Source: Clitopilus passeckerianus (Eukaryota; Basidiomycota; Agaricomycetes; Agaricales; Entolomataceae). Taken from it: DNA of 64,000 nt. A model generated the notes under the pieces. The model was given only the letters and a program-made list of their open reading frames with translations. It searched no databases and was not told the DNA's origin. This document shows positions 59,820-64,000 of the stretch, piece by piece. The stretch spans positions 1-64,000 of the forward strand of contig CALYLX010000056.1 in assembly GCA_944990035.1 (NCBI GenBank), read 5' to 3'. The position numbers were made by a program, and so were the translations under genes. Numbering within the stretch: the first letter of the stretch is position 1; each line of letters begins with the position of its first letter.

Positions 59820-60140
59820 TGCGCCGGGTTCGAACCGGCAACACCTGTGCTCAACGGACGCTGGCATTCGATACCCTTGCTCCTAGGTTCTTGACATGGC
59901 AATGGTATAACGGCTTTGACTTCAACTTCGTGGTATTGGATTGTTTGTCTGTTTGATTCCTCTGTTTTGGCCTCAACCTCTTGAGTTATAAGCCTCCCTG
60001 CTGAAATGTTTCGACCATTCCTTCTTCAACCTATCACCTGTACCACCCACATCTGGATACCTTCTATACCTTCTAGCGCTCCCTATTTCCTCTGAAATCA
60101 ACGAAACTCGCTCTTGCTATCCATAACACAGACTATTGTC
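59820..60140 (+). promoter_or_regulatory. Conserved 5' flank of family A copy 2
   Basis: Similar to the flanks at 48728-49040 (minus) and 57985-58285. Contains GTGGTATTGGATTGTTTGTC (59930-59949), shared with copy 1, and a palindromic GCCGGGTTCGAACCGGC at 59823-59839. Conservation of non-coding sequence simply reflects the duplication; a regulatory role is not shown. Confidence 0.6.
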
Positions 60141-61370
60141 ATGTCACAGCCTATGCCCGTCTTTCCCGCTTGGGCATTGTATCAGCCTGCGGGTACTATG
60201 CCCCTTGCATCCTCTGTGGAGGAATTTCTCTTTATGTCAAGCGAAGATTTAAACCCAGGCCCCAATTCGCAGCTTGCGTCCACGTCTGGTTTCAGAATCT
60301 TGGATCTGACAGTGATCCAATTTCTCTACATATGCTTTGCAGGAACTAAATCCCTTCAATGGATAAAAGTACGCGAACAGCTCTGCTCATATAACTATCT
60401 GACCTTACGTATGTTTAGACTGCGTACAAATGGTTGACTTCAAGGTCATCCCTTACGTGGATTATCTCGAGCAGACTGTCGAACGTTCGATACAAGGACT
60501 TGGGCTGGGCGATTTTTCACGCCCACGAACTCTACGATGACTCTGAGGAATTCCGAGATAGCATATATCCTACTTTGGGGTGGATGGTGAGGTCAACTGA
60601 ACCGAAGTGAGGAGAATGACCCTTTTGTATCTTATTTGCCTCGAGGCTAACATTGACCCAAGTTTAACCCTACCTTCCGTGAATCTGGGCCTTGGGGAAC
60701 AGATTCTAACGGTGCTGCAAGATGCTCCAAACACGCCTCCAGCACCCGGTGGTCAAACAGCCGGAGCCTACATTCATATCAAGCTCGCCATTGACGCAGT
60801 CCCTCTCGCGAAGACAGCCTTGACAACATCAGACATCGCCGATGCTCTCGAGTCAGAAATAGACCTCTCCAGCATGCAGCCATCTTCTCCATCGAATCCC
60901 TCGATATGGCCCCTACCCTGCCAACGACCCTGCTAGTGATGGACGCATCCGTTCAAAGTGTCTACATCACGGACACGGTCTTCAATCAGCACGAGTGGTT
61001 TGGGAGTTCCATTCTCAAGACGCTCATAGCAGAGACTGTGGAAGAAATCTCTAGCTCATTCCCTCCCAAGACAAAGAAATTAAAAGTACATCTTGTGAAA
61101 ATTAGCTGTCCCTGCAACAACACTGACAACACTTGGTAGCCTGTTCTTCGCGTTTTGACATCCGACGTCACACTTGGCTGCATACTCAAGGCCTGTGGCC
61201 GCGACTTCGGAACAGAGATGCTTGAGAAGGGTGCTGCCCAGCTTAGGGTACTTCTTTCTATGGCATACCAACACGATCAAGAGTTTGCTACGATGTGGGT
61301 ACGGGCTGTTTTTGGTTCACTCTTTCGGGAGATCCTTCATAATTGCGAGGACGGAGACATATTTTCATAA
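60141..61370 (+). CDS. Family A protein, copy 2 (apparent 1-base deletion), unknown function
   Basis: No known domain recognised. ATG at 60141 gives MSQPMPVFPAWALYQPAGTM, then SSVEEFLFMSSEDLNPGPNS and FRILDLTVIQFLYICFAGTK. After an intron (about 60409-60444) comes TWIISSRLSNVRYKDLGWAI, then FHAHELYDDSEEFRDSIYPT. After a second intron (donor GTGAGG, acceptor CCCAAG, a position shared with copy 1) comes LTLPSVNLGLGEQILTVL, then DAVPLAKTALTTSDIADALE. At 60864-60865 one C is missing relative to copy 1 (GATCCTCTG there, GACCTCTCC here). The downstream frame reads FSIESLDMAPTLPTTLLVMD and WFGSSILKTLIAETVEEISS. After a last intron (donor GTACAT, acceptor GGTAG) comes VLTSDVTLGCILKACGRDFG, ending EDGDIFS. 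Soluble, largely helical, about 370 residues if the base is restored. Confidence 0.6.
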
Positions 61371-61943
61371 TTACATATCCTAGGCCTGTTTAATAGACTT
61401 GGAACAATACTATTCTATGCACACCATCTACTGCTAGTAGCTTCTAATCTGTTCATGAGCTGAGAAACGCTTATTTGTGGACTTCTAGTAACGCTGTGCC
61501 GGGGTATGCCACTTCGGTTGAAGCAAGGTGCCTTTGTATCAATACAGTCTAATCAAGCGTCTGAAACCGGCGGTGGCATTGCAAAAGTGCGTTCATCCTG
61601 CCAATAATTCCAGCATTTGGTCAGATCACAAAGTCTGGTGCTTTATAACCTCGGTAGAGTATCATTCTATTGGATGCATGGTATGAACGCTCGGTATACG
61701 TGACGAACTCGCTACAACCCAGCAAAAGGAGTAACAAGGATACAGTCCGAGCGAGTCCCATATGCAGCGAGAAATGGGCCTAAGAAACCCGCCGGAGCTC
61801 TAGGCCGTCACTAAAGTCTACTCCGCGACCTTTCGGAGCTGGTGTGAGCTCCAAGCCTTGACGGGACTGGCTTAGCCCGACTCCCACCCGAACATCTGAC
61901 ACTTACGGACAGAAGCGTCTGTACAAGCCGGGAATATGCACGC
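61371..61943. other. Convergent 3' flanks
   Basis: 570 bases between family A copy 2 (+) and the RING ligase gene (-). No gene seen. Confidence 0.6.
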
Positions 61944-64000
61944 CTACAAAGGTGGGAGGGGTCGTCTGCATTGAGGGCAGATATTCTGTAGAAACGTGGG
62001 TGAGCTTGTGCTCGAGTAGGAGGTACCGAGTACGAACCTTGATTGCAAGCCACTAGATGGAGGAAGCACAGGAGGCATTAACATTAGCAAAAGTTAGTCT
62101 GGAACGTAGCAAACGACGCACTCTTTCTAGGCATTCCGTGTGCTAAGAAGGTTACCCCAAGATTAGATTGAAGCCATCCGATGAAATTGGGGAAAGGTAC
62201 TCACGAACAAATGATGACAGGGAGCCAGACTATAATTCTTTCTTCCATTCCCAGTAACCGCACTCAATAATCTCGCGCTACCTAGACCTCGTTCTCTCAG
62301 GCTCGAAGTGAGACCACCGCTCTCCAAATCCACCTCTCCGTCCTTCTCTCCTCCTGTGTGACCGTCTTTCTCTGATCGAGTAGCGTTTGGATTGTGAACC
62401 ATGATCAACTCCATGCAGATGGAACAGTCTCCGACTGACTGTTCTGCCGCATGAGGATCCGAGAGCGGTAGCGGCGGATGGTAGTCGTAGGTCTTCGTTG
62501 TTTGATACTAGGCAGGATGGCAAAAATAGTCAGCACTGATGGTCAGAAGCGGATGGCAAGGAACCTACGCGTGCAGGAAGGAAGAAGGCCGGTCCAAATG
62601 TATCTTGCATCATCACAACGCATGCTTGAAAGATTACCGACAAAGCAAGAAGGTAGGACCAAGGCCGAACTTCAACGTCAAGAACGTTCTTCGGGCATGC
62701 AAGGAAGTCTAACGTGAACCTCAATCAGCCCAAGGCAACCGGGAAGAGCAGATGAAGGGACTTACACAGACAAAGATAAAGTCTGCAAACAGTAGTTCCT
62801 ACAACATACTCCGCCGACAACCCACTGGATCGTCCCCGCCTTATGGATCGAAGAATCTGAGGTAACCAGATGAGAGAGTACGTCACGATGACGAAGATGA
62901 CGGAGAGTAGCGGGGACAGTATGACTCGGACAATGAGAGTCAGAAAAACGAACAGAACAATCCCTGAAGAACTGTGTTAGCGTCGTTTAGGTCAGATAGC
63001 ATATACCGAAGCCTACACAAGCGAGCTTGAGGATCTGTTCGGATATGTTGAACGAAGAACTGCCAGAAGGTCATCTGGTCCGGGGTTAGCTGGGCTGGTG
63101 CCGCCGGAGGTGTAGGTGTTGCAGCTTGTTGTCCTTGCTGTGGCGGAGGTGTTGGTGCCCCAGAGGTATTCGGAGTTGGCGTTGGAGTAGGAGCGGTGGC
63201 AGGCGAAGGCACTGAAGGAGTAGTGACATTGCTATTGGCAGGGGGTGTTGCAGTTGACGGCCGAGGGCTGGGAGGCGGTTGCGTATTTGCATTTGGAGAC
63301 ACGCTCTCTGGTAGCTGTATCTGGTGGATCAAAACAGCAAATTGCTGAAGTAGCATGAAGCTTCAGTGAGGGCTTTGCATTCACGTGAACGAATATACTG
63401 ACCGCTTCGTGTACGAACAGGATGCAAGCCAGGAAAGCTGGAGCAACCAAGCTCAATGATGGCCTCCCCTCCGCTAAAATCGCAAACGTAATATGACCAG
63501 CAAAAGAGACAGAATCCATGGTGGCTTGGGAGAGGAAGGACCATCTGGAAATTCTGGAAAGTCCAGATGGCGTCCTGCTCTGCTCTGATTGTCGCGAGTA
63601 GAGAATGAGGAGCGCGAGGTAAGCCAAGCCTGCTGTACCAGCATAAGTGGTGACTTTGCGGAAGAATGTACGGGATCTAGGGGCTAGGATGAAACGCAGG
63701 GACCAAGGAAGGCAAGGAAGAAAACGCACCTAAGCCCCTCAGTATCGACGATTTCGTACATGATTCCACACTTCTTGCTCAAAAGCACACCGTTTATGGA
63801 TAGCTTGGGCGGTTCAATCGTCCAAATACCCGTAGGACGCTGAATTTCTTCCTCTAGTTCTAGCATTGATTGTTTGGAGACGGGAGATGGCTGCAACTGG
63901 GCGAAGAGGGTGAAAGGGCATTCAGCCTTTGGTAGGTCGGCTGGACTGACAGTCAGCAAACAAAAGGGCGATGTGAAAAGAAATATCCAACCATTTGAAT
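61944..64000 (-). CDS. TUL1: Membrane RING E3 ubiquitin ligase, Tul1/Dsc1-like (5' end outside window)
   Basis: C-terminal part of the multi-pass RING ligase of the Golgi/endosomal Dsc complex, which ubiquitinates membrane proteins. Visible order: a lumenal piece (ECPFTLFAQLQPSPVSKQSM, INGVLLSKKCGIMYEIVDTE), then transmembrane segments (LAYLALLILYSR; WSFLSQATMDSVSFAGHITF; LVAPAFLACILFVHEAQFAV), a Pro/Thr/Ala-rich loop, FWQFFVQHIRTDPQARLWIV, more helices with TYSLIWLPQILRSIRRG, FLACPKNVLDVEVRPWSYLL, QDTFGPAFFLPAR and YDYHPPLPLSD. The RING is spread over four exons: CSICMEL with APCHHLF (62507-62205), HTECLER (62142-62122, 21 nt), WLAIK (62052-62038, 15 nt) and NICPQCRRPLPPL (61985-61944). All zinc ligands are present once spliced. 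Truncated only by the window edge (an acceptor near 63956). Confidence 0.92.

Overview
The window is nuclear DNA from a filamentous basidiomycete, most likely an Agaricomycete. Genes are split by many short introns (about 45-65 nt, GT...AG with a few GC...AG). Gene density is high on both strands. Recognisable products include a DUF6535 membrane protein and a DUF7330 protein, both families typical of mushroom-forming fungi. No bacterial, organellar or viral features were seen.

Layout. 1-9.4 kb is an accessory region. It holds a diverged tandem pair of an unrecognised multi-membrane-segment gene (about 1.2-2.1 kb and 4.2-5.3 kb) and an Asp/Met-rich gene ending in five 57-bp coding repeats. 9.4-16.7 kb holds cytochrome c heme lyase (-), a hexose transporter (+, with an apparent 1-base deletion) and dihydroxyacetone kinase (-, 13 exons, several of them tiny). 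17.0-35.7 kb is a conserved block on the plus strand: a USP4/15/Ubp12-type deubiquitinase, CCZ1, a five-CCCH zinc-finger protein, a leucine-rich F-box-like protein and the complete TOR kinase, whose last exon carries an apparent 1-base deletion. 36.0-47.1 kb holds a PQ-loop membrane protein (-), a DUF7330 protein, an M20 peptidase/amidohydrolase, a Ser/His/Pro-rich protein and a DnaJ-X co-chaperone (all +). 47.5-61.4 kb is a second accessory region. A DUF6535 gene sits between inverted copies of a duplicated unit made of a roughly 1-kb non-coding or decayed repeat plus a gene of an unrecognised family (called family A here). 61.9-64.0 kb is the 3' part of a Tul1/Dsc1-like membrane RING E3 ligase (-) that runs off the right end.

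How genes relate. TOR, CCZ1 (Mon1-Ccz1, Ypt7/Rab7 activation at the vacuole), the hexose transporter and the Tul1-like ligase all touch nutrient signalling or the endolysosomal system. This is ordinary eukaryotic gene order, not an operon, and no functional cluster is claimed.

Main oddities. (i) Four apparent frameshifts, all explained by one missing base in a mononucleotide run; one is in the essential TOR FATC domain, which points to sequence error in at least that case. (ii) Five GC-AG introns. (iii) Micro-exons of 13-24 nt in dihydroxyacetone kinase, the M20 gene and the RING of the Tul1-like gene. (iv) The three-copy, partly inverted family A/repeat duplication around the DUF6535 gene. 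Exon boundaries were read by eye. For heme lyase, dihydroxyacetone kinase, the deubiquitinase, CCZ1, the CCCH protein, the PQ-loop protein, the DUF7330 protein and the Ser/His/Pro-rich protein the summed exon lengths are exact multiples of three.
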